Source: Kitasatospora indigofera
GTDB taxonomy: Bacteria; Actinomycetota; Actinomycetes; Streptomycetales; Streptomycetaceae
Assembly: GCF_014655955.1 (NCBI RefSeq)
Contig: NZ_BNBO01000080.1
Location: forward strand, 1-34,289
Length of the DNA stretch: 34,289 nt
Reading direction: 5' to 3'
The notes beneath the pieces were generated by a model, which ran no database searches, was not told the origin of the DNA, and saw only the letters and a list, made by a program, of their open reading frames with translations. The position numbers were made by a program, and so were the translations under genes. Below, piece by piece: positions 6,687-15,144 of the stretch (position 1 is its first letter; every line of letters starts with the position of its first letter).

Positions 6687-8180
6687 ATGAGTTCCATGGA
6701 CGTGCCGTCGGACAGCCGGGAGAGTCCGACGACGACACGGCGGGCGGGGCCGGCGGGCGTCAGGGCCGTCGTCGCCAACGCGCCGAAGATGTCCTGGCTG
6801 ACCCTGGCCCTGATGACGACGAGTTCGGTGGCCAGCCTCCGGTCGGCGCCGACCATGGCGGTCTACGGCCTGGCGGCGGTCTTCCTGTACGTGCTGCCGG
6901 CGATCGTGTTCCTGCTGCCGACGGCGCTGGTGTCGGCGGAGCTGGCGTCCGGCTGGGACGGCGGGGTGTACCGCTGGGTCTCCGAGGGGCTCTCGAAGCC
7001 GCTCGGCTTCCTGGCGGTGTGGTGCCAGTTCGCCATGACGATCTTCTACTACCCGAGCCTGCTGGCGTACGTGGCGTCCACCATCGCGTACGTGATCAAT
7101 CCGAACCTGGCGAGCAACGGGCCGTACACCGCGATCGTGATCATGGTCCTGTACTGGTCCGGGGTGTGGGTCTCCTCGCGCGGCACCGGGGCGGTGGCGG
7201 GGCTCTCCTCCTGGGGCCTGGTGATCGGCACCCTCGTCCCCGGCACGCTGCTGGTGGTGCTCGGCATGGTCTTCCTCGGCCAGGGCAACCCCTCGGCCGC
7301 GCCGATGACCGCGAGCAATCTCCTCCCCCAGTGGACCGGCCTCGCCAGCCTCGTCCTGATCGTCAACAACTTCCTCAGCTACTCCGGCATGGAGATGAAC
7401 GCGGTGCACGTCTCCTCGCTGCGCAATCCCGCACGGGAGTTCCCCCGCTCGATGTTCACGGCGTCCGGGCTGGTGCTGCTGATCTTCATCCTGCCGGCGC
7501 TGGCGATCAGCTGGGTGGTGCCGTCCAGCCAGCTGAGCCTGACGGCCGGCGTGATGCAGGCCTTCGACTCCTTCTTCCAGTACTTCCACATCGGCTGGCT
7601 GACACCGGTGATCGCGGTCGCGCTGGTCACCGCCTCGCTCGGCGGCATGCTGACCTGGCTGGCCGGCCCGTCCAAGGGCCTGCTGCTGATCTCCCGCCAG
7701 GAGGGCTACCTGCCGCCCTTCCTGCAGCGGCTGAACAAGCACGGGATCCAGCAGAACATCCTGGTCACCCAGGGGGTGGTCACCACGGTGATCGCCCTGG
7801 CCTACGCGCTGCTGCCGAACGTCTCCAGCGCCTACTGGATCTTCTCGGTGATCACCACCCAGGTGTACCTGATCGTCTACCTGCTGATGTTCCTCGCCGC
7901 GATCCGGCTGCGCCGCACCCAGCCGGACCACCCGCGCGGCTACCGGGCCCCCGCCCTGGTCCTGACCTGCGTCACCGGGTTCGTGGCCTCCGCCGCGGCG
8001 ATGGCGATCGGCTTCGTCCCGTCCTCGCAGTTCGGCAACGGCAGCGTCTGGGTCTACATCGCCATCGTCGGCGGCGGCCTGCTGCTGCTCGGCGGGATCA
8101 TCCCGTACCTCTTCCTGCGGCTGCGCAAGCCCAGCTGGCGGATGCCCGAGGAGAGCGGCACCGAGGGGGCGGTCGCATGA
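6687..8180 (+). CDS. APC-superfamily amino-acid permease, GadC-like (glutamate:GABA antiporter group)
   Basis: The protein has 497 residues with about 12 hydrophobic segments. After a 30-residue hydrophilic start, 'MTTSSVASLRSAPTMAVYGLAAVF' and 'LPTALVSAELASGWDGGVYRWVSEGL' match the GadC group (which has 'IPTALISAELATGWP-GGIYxWV'). 'FLSYSGMEMNAVHVSSLRNPAREFPRSM' is the conserved APC TM6-7 region. The start ATG has AGGAGG seven bases upstream. Family members exchange glutamate and GABA or take up related amino acids; the exact substrate is not readable. Its stop overlaps the next start (ATGA), and two metallopeptidases follow, so uptake of a peptide-derived or amino-acid-like substrate is a fair inference. 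GABA is also the predicted end product of the guanidino operon at 12.5-17.5 kb. Confidence 0.88.
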   Translation: MSSMDVPSDSRESPTTTRRAGPAGVRAVVANAPKMSWLTLALMTTSSVASLRSAPTMAVYGLAAVFLYVLPAIVFLLPTALVSAELASGWDGGVYRWVSEGLSKPLGFLAVWCQFAMTIFYYPSLLAYVASTIAYVINPNLASNGPYTAIVIMVLYWSGVWVSSRGTGAVAGLSSWGLVIGTLVPGTLLVVLGMVFLGQGNPSAAPMTASNLLPQWTGLASLVLIVNNFLSYSGMEMNAVHVSSLRNPAREFPRSMFTASGLVLLIFILPALAISWVVPSSQLSLTAGVMQAFDSFFQYFHIGWLTPVIAVALVTASLGGMLTWLAGPSKGLLLISRQEGYLPPFLQRLNKHGIQQNILVTQGVVTTVIALAYALLPNVSSAYWIFSVITTQVYLIVYLLMFLAAIRLRRTQPDHPRGYRAPALVLTCVTGFVASAAAMAIGFVPSSQFGNGSVWVYIAIVGGGLLLLGGIIPYLFLRLRKPSWRMPEESGTEGAVA

Positions 8181-8728
8181 GCAGCGGCATGAGCGCCGGC
8201 CCGGGGCCGGGGAAGGACCCGGGCCACGAGCCGGAACTGGAACCGGAGCTGGAACCCGAGCTGGGGCCGGGGGCGGAGCCGGAGGAGCGCACCCGGGGCG
8301 GCCTGATGGGCTCGCAGCACCGCTGGATCTACCTCGGCTCGATCGTCCTCCTGATCGCCATGCTGGTGACCGGCATCCTGGCGTTCACCCAGGTGCACGC
8401 CACCAACGAGGCCAACCGCAAGGCCTCGCAGCTGTCCGACACGCTGAGGGCGGCCGGCTACCCCGTGCCGTCCCAGGACCAGATCGTCCGCACGCTGGGC
8501 ACCGACGGCGGGGCCGTCTGCGCCAACCCGTCGAACGCGCTGGTCCAGGCGCAGTGGAAGTACGGGATGTCCAACGGCGCGGCCGGCCCCGGCCAGCGGC
8601 CGGTGCTGTCGGACCGCCAGGTGGTGCTGGGCGAGGCCATCGTGCTGTCGGTCTACTGCCCGGACAAGCTGAGCGCGATCAAGGACAAGATCGACGACCT
8701 CGACCTCCGCGACACCGTCCGGGACTGA
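8177..8728 (+). CDS. Single-span membrane protein of unknown function, coupled to the permease
   Basis: The protein has 183 residues. It starts inside the permease stop (ATGA at 8177-8180), so translation is coupled. The N-terminal ~45 residues are acidic, with a Pro/Glu repeat (ELEPELEPELGP). A single hydrophobic segment follows at about 51-72 (IYLGSIVLLIAMLVTGILAF), and the rest (about 73-183) is a soluble domain that would lie outside the membrane. That domain has two Cys (VCANPSN and VYCPDKL) that may form a disulfide. I do not recognise the family. Position suggests an accessory subunit or partner of the permease. Confidence 0.75.
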   Translation: MSSGMSAGPGPGKDPGHEPELEPELEPELGPGAEPEERTRGGLMGSQHRWIYLGSIVLLIAMLVTGILAFTQVHATNEANRKASQLSDTLRAAGYPVPSQDQIVRTLGTDGGAVCANPSNALVQAQWKYGMSNGAAGPGQRPVLSDRQVVLGEAIVLSVYCPDKLSAIKDKIDDLDLRDTVRD

Positions 8729-8873
8729 CCCGCCCGCACGGCGTCCCGCGCCGCGCACAGGCCCCTCGGCACCCGTCCCTCGGCACCCGCGCCCCCGCAC
8801 GGCACCCACCTGCGCACACGCGCACGAACGCACGCACACGCACCGCACCGCCGCACCGACCGGAGGACCACGC

Positions 8874-10226
8874 ATGACCGACGACCTGGCCCGGCGCATC
8901 GACGAGCTGATGCCCCGGGCGAAGAGCGACCTGGCCCGTCTGGTGGCGATCCCGTCCGTCGCCGACCCCCGGCAGTACCCGCCGGAACACTGCCGGGAGG
9001 CCGCCGAGTGGGTCGCCACGGCCTTCACCGAGGCGGGGCTGCAGGACGTCCACCTGGAGGAGACCCCCGACGGCAGCCACGCCGTGATCGGCCACCGCCC
9101 GCCGCCGCCCGGCGCGCCGACCGTCCTGCTCTACTGCCACTACGACGTGCAGCCGCCGCTCGACGACGCCGCCTGGACCTCCCCGCCGTTCGAGCTGACC
9201 GAGCGGGACGGCCGCTGGTACGGGCGCGGCACGGCGGACTGCAAGGGCAACATCGTCATGCACCTCACCGCCCTGCGGGCGCTCGGCGAGGACATCCCGG
9301 TGGGCCTGAAGCTCGTCGCCGAGGGCTCGGAGGAGCAGGGCACCGGCGGGCTGGAGGAGTACGTCCCGCCGCACGCCGGCGAGCTGCACGCGGACGCGCT
9401 GCTGGTCTGCGACACCGGCAACGCCGCGGTCGGCGTGCCGACCGCCACCATCACCCTGCGGGGCCTGGCCAACGTGGTGGTCACCGTGCAGGCGTTGGAG
9501 GGGGACGTGCACTCCGGGATGTTCGGCGGCCCGGCGCCCGACGCCCTGGCCGCGCTGGTGCGCATCCTCGACTCGCTGCGGGACGAGCACGGCGGCACCC
9601 GGATCGACGGCCTGGACTGCACCGGCACCTGGGCGGGCGTCGGCTACGACGAGACGCAGTTCCGCACCGACGCCGGGGTGCTGGACGGCGTCTCGCTGAC
9701 CGGCACCGGCTCGGTGGCGGACCGGCTCTGGGCCCGGCCCGCGGTCACCGTGCTGGGCATCGACTGCCCGCCGGTGGTCGGCTCGGCCGCGGCCGTCCCC
9801 GGCACCGCCCGGGCCCGGGTCAGCCTGCGGGTGCCGCCGGGCACCGACCCGGGGACGGCCCGGGACGCGCTGACCGCGCACCTGAGGGCCGCCGCGCCGT
9901 GGGGGGTCCGGGTGGAGGTGGAGAACGAGAGCACCGGCTCGCCGTTCGAGGCCGCCACCGGCGGGCCCGCCTACGGCGCGCTCGACTCGGCGATGCGGGA
10001 GGTCTACGGCAAGCCGATGGCGTTCCTCGGGCAGGGCGGTTCGATCCCCCTGTGCAACGTCTTCGCCCGCACCTACCCCGAGGCGGAGATCATCCTGATG
10101 GGCGTGGAGGAGCCGCGCTGCCTCATCCACGCACCCAACGAGAGCGTCGACCCGGAGGAGATCCGCCACATGGCACACGTCGAAGCCCTGTTCCTGCAGA
10201 ACTACGCCAAGGCCGGCCGGCCGTGA
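8874..10226 (+). CDS. M20-family metallo-dipeptidase
   Basis: The protein has 450 residues, normal for M20A/C dipeptidases. The metal site is visible: His89 and Asp91 in 'YCHYDVQPP', bridging Asp122 in 'GRGTADCKGN', catalytic and metal Glu153/Glu154 in 'EGSEEQGTGG', Asp180 in 'LLVCDTGN', and a late His in 'CLIHAPNES'. It therefore looks active with two zinc-type ions, cleaving a dipeptide or N-acyl amino acid in the cytoplasm. The ATG has CGGAGGA upstream. It follows the permease pair after 145 bases of repetitive GCAC-rich sequence, and its stop overlaps the GTG of the next gene, so the M20 and M24 enzymes are made together. The natural substrate is unknown. Confidence 0.9.
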   Translation: MTDDLARRIDELMPRAKSDLARLVAIPSVADPRQYPPEHCREAAEWVATAFTEAGLQDVHLEETPDGSHAVIGHRPPPPGAPTVLLYCHYDVQPPLDDAAWTSPPFELTERDGRWYGRGTADCKGNIVMHLTALRALGEDIPVGLKLVAEGSEEQGTGGLEEYVPPHAGELHADALLVCDTGNAAVGVPTATITLRGLANVVVTVQALEGDVHSGMFGGPAPDALAALVRILDSLRDEHGGTRIDGLDCTGTWAGVGYDETQFRTDAGVLDGVSLTGTGSVADRLWARPAVTVLGIDCPPVVGSAAAVPGTARARVSLRVPPGTDPGTARDALTAHLRAAAPWGVRVEVENESTGSPFEAATGGPAYGALDSAMREVYGKPMAFLGQGGSIPLCNVFARTYPEAEIILMGVEEPRCLIHAPNESVDPEEIRHMAHVEALFLQNYAKAGRP

Positions 10227-11386
10227 CGGGCCCCCACGTGACGGGCCCCCAGGAGGACGCGGCGGCCGCGCCCCGGCCGTTCACCCGGGAGGACTACCGG
10301 GCGCGGATGGACCGTGCGGCCGGCGACGCCACGGCCGCCGGGCTGGCCGGCCTGGTGATCGCCCCCGGCCCGGACCTGGAGTACCTCTGCGGCTACCGGC
10401 CCACCGCGATCACCGAGCGGCTGACCGCGCTCGTCCTCACCGCCGGCCGGGAGCCCGCCCTGGTGGTGCCCAAGCTGGAGCGGCCGGACGCCGAGAAGGC
10501 CCCCGGCGTGCCCGGGCTGCGGCTGGTCGACTGGTCGGACGGCGAGGACCCGTACGCGAGCGCCGTCCCGCTGCTGGACGCGGGCGGGCGCTACGGCGTC
10601 TCCGACTCGGCCTGGGCCATGCACCTGCTCGGCCTGCAGTCCGCCCTGCCGCGCAGCGGCTGGACCTCGCTGACCGCCGCGCTGCCGATGCTGCGCGCCG
10701 TCAAGGACACCGACGAGCTGGAGCGGCTGGCCGCCGCCGGGGGCGCCGCCGACGCGGCGTACCGGCGGATCCTGGAGGTGGAGTTCGCCGGCCGCAGGGA
10801 GAGCGACGTCGCCGCCGACCTCAGCGCGCTGCTCATCCACTACGGGCACAGCCAGGTCGACTTCACCGTGGTCGGCTCCGGCCCGAACGGCGCCGACCCG
10901 CACCACGAGGCCGACGACCGGGTCATCCGTGCGGGTGACACCGTGGTGCTGGACTTCGGCGGGCTCAAGGACGGCTACGGCTCCGACACCACCCGCACCG
11001 TGTACGTCGGCACCGAGGTCCCGGCCGAGGTGCAGGAGGTCCACGACGTGGTGCGGCGGGCCCAGCAGCTGGCCTTCGAGGCGGTCCGGCCGGGCGTGGA
11101 GTGCCAGGAGATCGACCGGGTGGCCCGGCGGGTGATCACCGAGGCCGGGTACGGGGAGTACTTCATCCACCGCACCGGCCACGGCATCGGGATCACCACC
11201 CACGAGCCGCCCTACATGGTCGAGGGCGAACGGCAGCGGCTGGTGCCGGGCATGTGCTTCTCGATCGAGCCGGGGATCTATCTCCCGGGGCGTTTCGGCG
11301 TCCGGATCGAGGACATCGTCACCGTGACCGACCGGGCCGGCCGCCGTTTCAACAACACTCCGCACGAACTGCAGTGCGTCAGCTGA
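10223..11386 (+). CDS. M24-family aminopeptidase P / Xaa-Pro dipeptidase-like enzyme
   Basis: The protein has 387 residues from the GTG that overlaps the M20 stop (GTGA, 10223-10226); a second in-frame GTG at 10238 is possible. An N-terminal creatinase/prolidase-type domain (about 20-160) precedes a pita-bread catalytic domain. All five metal ligands are present: Asp244 (VVLDFGG), Asp255 (GSDTTRT), His320 (RTGHGIG), Glu349 (SIEPGIY) and Glu363 (RIEDIV). This marks a true metallopeptidase rather than metal-free creatinase. It probably removes a residue before proline or splits X-Pro dipeptides. Coupling to the M20 enzyme and the upstream permease suggests an uptake-and-hydrolysis pathway for a particular peptide or amide. 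Confidence 0.9.
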   Translation: MTGPHVTGPQEDAAAAPRPFTREDYRARMDRAAGDATAAGLAGLVIAPGPDLEYLCGYRPTAITERLTALVLTAGREPALVVPKLERPDAEKAPGVPGLRLVDWSDGEDPYASAVPLLDAGGRYGVSDSAWAMHLLGLQSALPRSGWTSLTAALPMLRAVKDTDELERLAAAGGAADAAYRRILEVEFAGRRESDVAADLSALLIHYGHSQVDFTVVGSGPNGADPHHEADDRVIRAGDTVVLDFGGLKDGYGSDTTRTVYVGTEVPAEVQEVHDVVRRAQQLAFEAVRPGVECQEIDRVARRVITEAGYGEYFIHRTGHGIGITTHEPPYMVEGERQRLVPGMCFSIEPGIYLPGRFGVRIEDIVTVTDRAGRRFNNTPHELQCVS

Positions 11387-11455
11387 CCGCTAGCTGGGTG
11401 ACATGACCGGCGATCCCAAGAATTCTCCAAGGAAGCGTTGCTAGCTTCACCCTGT

Positions 11456-12466
11456 ATGACCGACTTGCTCCGCCCCGCGCCGCCCGACAAGAAGACCGAC
11501 AGGGCATTGCGCGCCCGGCGGGGGGCCGCCCGGCTGCGTCTGCTGGCCTGGCCGGTCTACTTCGGGGTGCTGGCCTGGTACGTGGACGAGAACGGGCTCC
11601 CGTACGCCAACGACGTGGTGTTCTGCTGCCTGATCGGCGCGCTGGTCGCGGCCTCCGTGCACAGCGGCCGCGGCCTGCGCGGGTCCCTGCTGGTGCTGCG
11701 CGACTGGGTGCCGGTGATGGCCGTGGTCTGGGTCTACTCGCTGCTGCGCGGGTACGGGGCGCACACGCCGTGGCCGGTGCGGTTCGAGCCGCAGCTGAGC
11801 ATCGACACCTTCCTCGGCGGCGGGGAGACCTGGACGGTCCGGCTGCAGGAGTGGCTGTACCACCCGGGCAGGCCGCGCTGGTACGATTACGCCGGCGTCG
11901 CGGTCTACATGTCCCACTTCTTCGTGATCTTCGTGACCCTCGCGGTGCTCTGGCGGCGCGACCACGGCCGGTTCCGGCAGCTGCTGGCGGGCTACGTGCT
12001 GCTCACCTACGTCGGCTTCGCGACCTACATCCTCTACCCGGCCGACCCGCCGTGGCTGACCTCGCTGCAGGGCCACATGCCGGACGTCACCCGGGTCGTG
12101 CAGGACCTGCTGAACTCCAGCGGGATGCCCAGGGCCGGGTCGATCTTCGAGAACGGCAGCCAGTTCGCCAACGACGTCGCGGCGATGCCCTCGCTGCACG
12201 CCGCCTACCCGATGCTGCTCGCGGTGTTCTTCTGGCGGACGGCCAACCGGCCGGCCCGGGTGCTGCTGGCCGCCTACCCGCCGGCGATGGCCTTCGTGCT
12301 GGTCTACGGCGCCGAGCACTTCATCATCGACGTCCTGGTCGGCTGGGCCTACGCCGCCGGGGTCTGGTACGCGCTCGACCGCTTCCTGCGGGCCCGGCGC
12401 GCCAAGCGGGAGCGGCGCGCCGGGGAGACGTCCGGGGAGCCGGCCGGGAAGCCGGCCGGGGCCTGA
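11456..12466 (+). CDS. PAP2-superfamily membrane phosphatase/phosphotransferase (inositol-phosphorylceramide-synthase-like)
   Basis: The protein has 336 residues with about six membrane segments. The PAP2 active-site motifs are present: 'AAMPSLHAAYP' with its catalytic His, and 'YGAEHFIIDVLVGW' with the second His and Asp. The layout matches the PAP2_3 branch (AUR1/DUF-type) common in Streptomyces. It would remove phosphate from, or exchange head groups on, a lipid phosphate at the outer membrane face. ATG 11456 has no convincing ribosome site in the ten bases before it; a TAGCTT-like -10 sits at about 11442-11447, so a leaderless transcript is possible. A TTG at 11438 is the alternative. It converges with the ThDP enzyme gene across a shared terminator. 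Confidence 0.85.
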   Translation: MTDLLRPAPPDKKTDRALRARRGAARLRLLAWPVYFGVLAWYVDENGLPYANDVVFCCLIGALVAASVHSGRGLRGSLLVLRDWVPVMAVVWVYSLLRGYGAHTPWPVRFEPQLSIDTFLGGGETWTVRLQEWLYHPGRPRWYDYAGVAVYMSHFFVIFVTLAVLWRRDHGRFRQLLAGYVLLTYVGFATYILYPADPPWLTSLQGHMPDVTRVVQDLLNSSGMPRAGSIFENGSQFANDVAAMPSLHAAYPMLLAVFFWRTANRPARVLLAAYPPAMAFVLVYGAEHFIIDVLVGWAYAAGVWYALDRFLRARRAKRERRAGETSGEPAGKPAGA

Positions 12467-12495
12467 GCCCCGGGCCCGGCGGCCCCGGGGCTCAG
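12463..12495. terminator. Two-way terminator overlapping both stop codons
   Basis: CTGAGCCCCGG at 12463-12473 pairs with CCGGGGCTCAG at 12485-12495, with extra GGCC/CGG pairs inside. The hairpin contains the PAP2 stop codon (12464-12466) on the plus strand and the ThDP enzyme stop (12492-12494) on the minus strand. Confidence 0.75.
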
Positions 12496-14168
12496 CCGGC
12501 TGCCCGGCCGGTCCGCTCCTGGCCGGTCCGCTCCTGGCCGGCCGGGTCGAGGTGCGTCGGGGCGAACATCCGCAGCAGGGCGGGCAGCACCAGCACGCTC
12601 GGGCCCGGGGTAGCCAGCGCCGCGGCCAGGTCGCGCTCCAGGTCCTCCGGGCGGGTCCGAGCCGCCGGGACGCCGAAGGACTCGGCGAGCCGGACGAAGT
12701 CCGGGCGGGCCAGCTCGGTGGCGGTCGCCGCGCCGAAGGTGTCCGTCATGTACTCGCGCAGGATGCCGTAGCCGCCGTCGTCCACGATCAGCCAGGTGAC
12801 GTCCAGGCCGAGCTGGCGGGCGGTGGCGAGTTCGGCGATCGAGTACATCGCCCCGCCGTCGCCGGAGACCGCGAGCACCGGGCGGCCCCCCGCGCCGGCC
12901 GCCGCGCCGAGGGCGGCGGGGAAGCCGTAGCCGAGTCCGCCGGCGCCCTGGGCGGAGTGCATGGCGCCGGGCCGGCGGGCGTCGAAGGCGGACCAGGCCC
13001 AGTAGCCGAGGATCGTCATGTCGAAGAAGACCGGGGAGTCGTCCGGCAGGGCCCGGCGGACGGCGGCCAGCAGCCCCTCCTCCAGGTCCAGCCCCTGGGC
13101 GTCGAGCCGGGCCCGGACCTGCTTCAGCAGCAGGGCGACGGCCTCCTCGGCGCGGCCGTCCGGGGCGGTCGCCGGGACGGAGTCGGCGAGGGCCGCGAGC
13201 GCGAGCCGGGCGTCGGCGTGGATGCCGAAGGCCGGGTGGTTGGACTCCAGCTTGCCGAGGTCCGCCTCGATCTGGATCACCCGGCCGCGCGGGGCCAGCG
13301 TGTGGTAGTTGCTGGAGAGCTCGCCGAGCCCCGAGCCGACCACCAGCAGCACGTCGGCGTCCTCCAGCAGGTCGGTGGTGTGCCGGTCCTCCAGCCAGGA
13401 GCGCAGCGACAGCGGGTGCTCCCAGGGGAAGGCGCCCTTCGCGCCGAAGGTCGAGGCCACCGGTGCGCGGAGCAGCTCGGCGAGGCGCAGCAGCTCGGCG
13501 GTGGCGCCGGCCCGCACCACCCCGCCGCCGGCCAGGACCACCGGCCGCTCGGCCTCGGCCAGCAGCACCGCCGCCTCGGCGATCAGCTCCGGCCGGGGCA
13601 CCAGCGGGCGCGGCTCGGCCCGCAGGCCGGTCACCCGGGGCACGGTGGTCGGGGCGAGCAGCACGTCCTGCGGGATCTCGACCCAGACCGGCCCGTAGGG
13701 CGCGGTGAGCGCGGACTCCCAGGCGGCGGCCAGCGCGGAGGGGATCTGCGAGGCGGTGCGGGCGGTGTGCACGGACTTCACCACGTCGCGGAAGCTGGCC
13801 TGCTGGTCCCGCAGCTCGTGCAGGTAGCCGCGCCGGCGGCCGCCCAGGCCGGCCGAGGGGATCTGGCTGGAGACGGCCAGCACCGGGACGGAGGCGGCGG
13901 CGGCCTCCTGGAGCGCGGCGAGCGAGGTCAGCGCGCCCGGGCCGGTGGAGAGGAACAGCGGGGCGACCGTGCCGGCGGTGCGGGCGTAGCCGTCGGCGGC
14001 GAAGCCGGCGTTGTTCTCCACCCGCAGGCCCACGTAGCGCAGCGGGGAGCGGCGCAGGGCGTCGAACAGGCCCAGGGCGTGCTGGCCGGGCAGGCCGAAG
14101 ACGCACGCGGCGCCGAGCGTGGTGAGCGACTCGACCACCAGGTCACCGCCGTTGCGGACGTGGCTCAT
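12492..14168 (-). CDS. ThDP-dependent decarboxylase, AruI-like (candidate 2-ketoarginine decarboxylase)
   Basis: The protein has 558 residues with the three domains of acetolactate-synthase-like enzymes. The N-terminal part shows 'GLPGQHALGLFDAL' and the cofactor-activating Glu51 in 'LRVENNAGFAADGYAR'. A central domain spans about 195-330. The C-terminal ThDP/Mg site is 'SGDGGAMYSIAEL' (GDG 436-438) with 'VDDGGYG' (Asp463/464). It is not biosynthetic acetolactate synthase, since no small subunit or ilv gene is nearby. It is last in an operon and overlaps the ureohydrolase gene by ATGA. Known pathway: Pseudomonas AruI, a ThDP enzyme of about this length, decarboxylates 2-ketoarginine to 4-guanidinobutyraldehyde, and guanidinobutyrase acts two steps later. 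I infer the same type of role here. Family confidence is high, exact substrate modest. Confidence 0.85.
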   Translation of the reverse strand: MSHVRNGGDLVVESLTTLGAACVFGLPGQHALGLFDALRRSPLRYVGLRVENNAGFAADGYARTAGTVAPLFLSTGPGALTSLAALQEAAAASVPVLAVSSQIPSAGLGGRRRGYLHELRDQQASFRDVVKSVHTARTASQIPSALAAAWESALTAPYGPVWVEIPQDVLLAPTTVPRVTGLRAEPRPLVPRPELIAEAAVLLAEAERPVVLAGGGVVRAGATAELLRLAELLRAPVASTFGAKGAFPWEHPLSLRSWLEDRHTTDLLEDADVLLVVGSGLGELSSNYHTLAPRGRVIQIEADLGKLESNHPAFGIHADARLALAALADSVPATAPDGRAEEAVALLLKQVRARLDAQGLDLEEGLLAAVRRALPDDSPVFFDMTILGYWAWSAFDARRPGAMHSAQGAGGLGYGFPAALGAAAGAGGRPVLAVSGDGGAMYSIAELATARQLGLDVTWLIVDDGGYGILREYMTDTFGAATATELARPDFVRLAESFGVPAARTRPEDLERDLAAALATPGPSVLVLPALLRMFAPTHLDPAGQERTGQERTGRAAG

Positions 14169-15127
14169 GCGCGTTCTCCGGCGATCTGGCGGGCCATCAG
14201 GGTGGTCAGCTCGTAGGCGGTGTGCGAGGCGGCGACGGCGGTGATCTCCGCGTGGTCGTACGCCGGGGCGACCTCGACCACGTCGGCGGAGACCAGCCGG
14301 CAGCCGGCCAGGCCGCGCAGGATCTCCAGCAGCTCGCGGGAGGTGAGGCCGCCGGCCTCGGGGGTCCCGGTGCCGGGGGCGTGGGCCGGGTCGAGCACGT
14401 CGATGTCGACGGAGACGTACAGCGGCCGGTCGCCGATCCGCTCGCGCAGCTGTTGGGCGACCTCGTCGACGCCCCGGCGCATCACGTCGGCGGAGGTGAC
14501 GATGCCGAAGCCGAGCTTCTCGTCGTCGGTGAGGTCCTGCTTGCCGTAGAGCGGGCCGCGGGTGCCGACGTGGGAGAGCGCCTCGGTGTCGAGCAGGCCC
14601 TCCTCGACGGCGCGGCGGAAGGGCGTGCCGTGGGTGTACTCGGCACCGAAGTAGGTGTCCCAGGTGTCCAGGTGGGCGTCGAAGTGCAGCAGCGCGACCG
14701 GGCCGTGCTTGCGGGCGACGGCGCGCAGCAGCGGCAGCGCGATGGTGTGGTCGCCGCCGAGCGTCATCAGGCGGGCGCCGGTGGCCAGCAGGCCGTCGGC
14801 GGCGGCCTCGACGGTCTCCACGGCCGCGTTGATGTCGAAGGGGTTGGCCGCGACGTCCCCGGCGTCGGCGACCTGGGCGAGGGCGAACGGGGAGGCGTCC
14901 TGGGCCGGGTTGTACGGCCGCAGCAGCCGGCTGGCCTCGCGGATCGCGTTGCCGCCGAAGCGGGCGCCCGGACGGTAGGAGACGCCGGTGTCGAAGGGGA
15001 CGCCGACGACGGCGACGTCCGCCCGGCCCACCTCGTCCAGCCGGGGCAGGCGGGCGAAGGTGGCGGGGCCGGCGTAGCGCGGGACGCGGGAGGAGTCGAC
15101 CGGGCCGCGGGGTGCTGGGGTGCTCAT
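14165..15127 (-). CDS. Agmatinase/guanidinobutyrase-type ureohydrolase
   Basis: The protein has 320 residues, typical of the arginase/agmatinase superfamily. All binuclear manganese ligands are present: His127 (GGDHT), Asp150, His152 and Asp154 (FDAHLDTWD), Asp241 and Asp243 (SVDIDVLDPAHAPG). The substrate side carries 'VSYRPGARFGGNAIREASRLLRP', as in agmatinase and guanidinobutyrase rather than arginase. It hydrolyses a guanidino group to urea plus an amine: putrescine from agmatine, or GABA from 4-guanidinobutyrate. The neighbouring AruI-like enzyme favours 4-guanidinobutyrate or a relative; that is inference. It lies 17 bases after the aldolase gene and overlaps the next by four bases, so it is in one operon driven from the symporter end. 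Confidence 0.92.
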   Translation of the reverse strand: MSTPAPRGPVDSSRVPRYAGPATFARLPRLDEVGRADVAVVGVPFDTGVSYRPGARFGGNAIREASRLLRPYNPAQDASPFALAQVADAGDVAANPFDINAAVETVEAAADGLLATGARLMTLGGDHTIALPLLRAVARKHGPVALLHFDAHLDTWDTYFGAEYTHGTPFRRAVEEGLLDTEALSHVGTRGPLYGKQDLTDDEKLGFGIVTSADVMRRGVDEVAQQLRERIGDRPLYVSVDIDVLDPAHAPGTGTPEAGGLTSRELLEILRGLAGCRLVSADVVEVAPAYDHAEITAVAASHTAYELTTLMARQIAGERA

Positions 15128-15144
15128 GGGGGTTCCTCGGTGGG

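Noticed and set aside
10223..11386. Creatinase (guanidino-related) reading of the M24 enzyme
   Set aside because: Creatinase lacks the metal site, while all five metal ligands (Asp244, Asp255, His320, Glu349, Glu363) are present here, so a metallopeptidase fits better.
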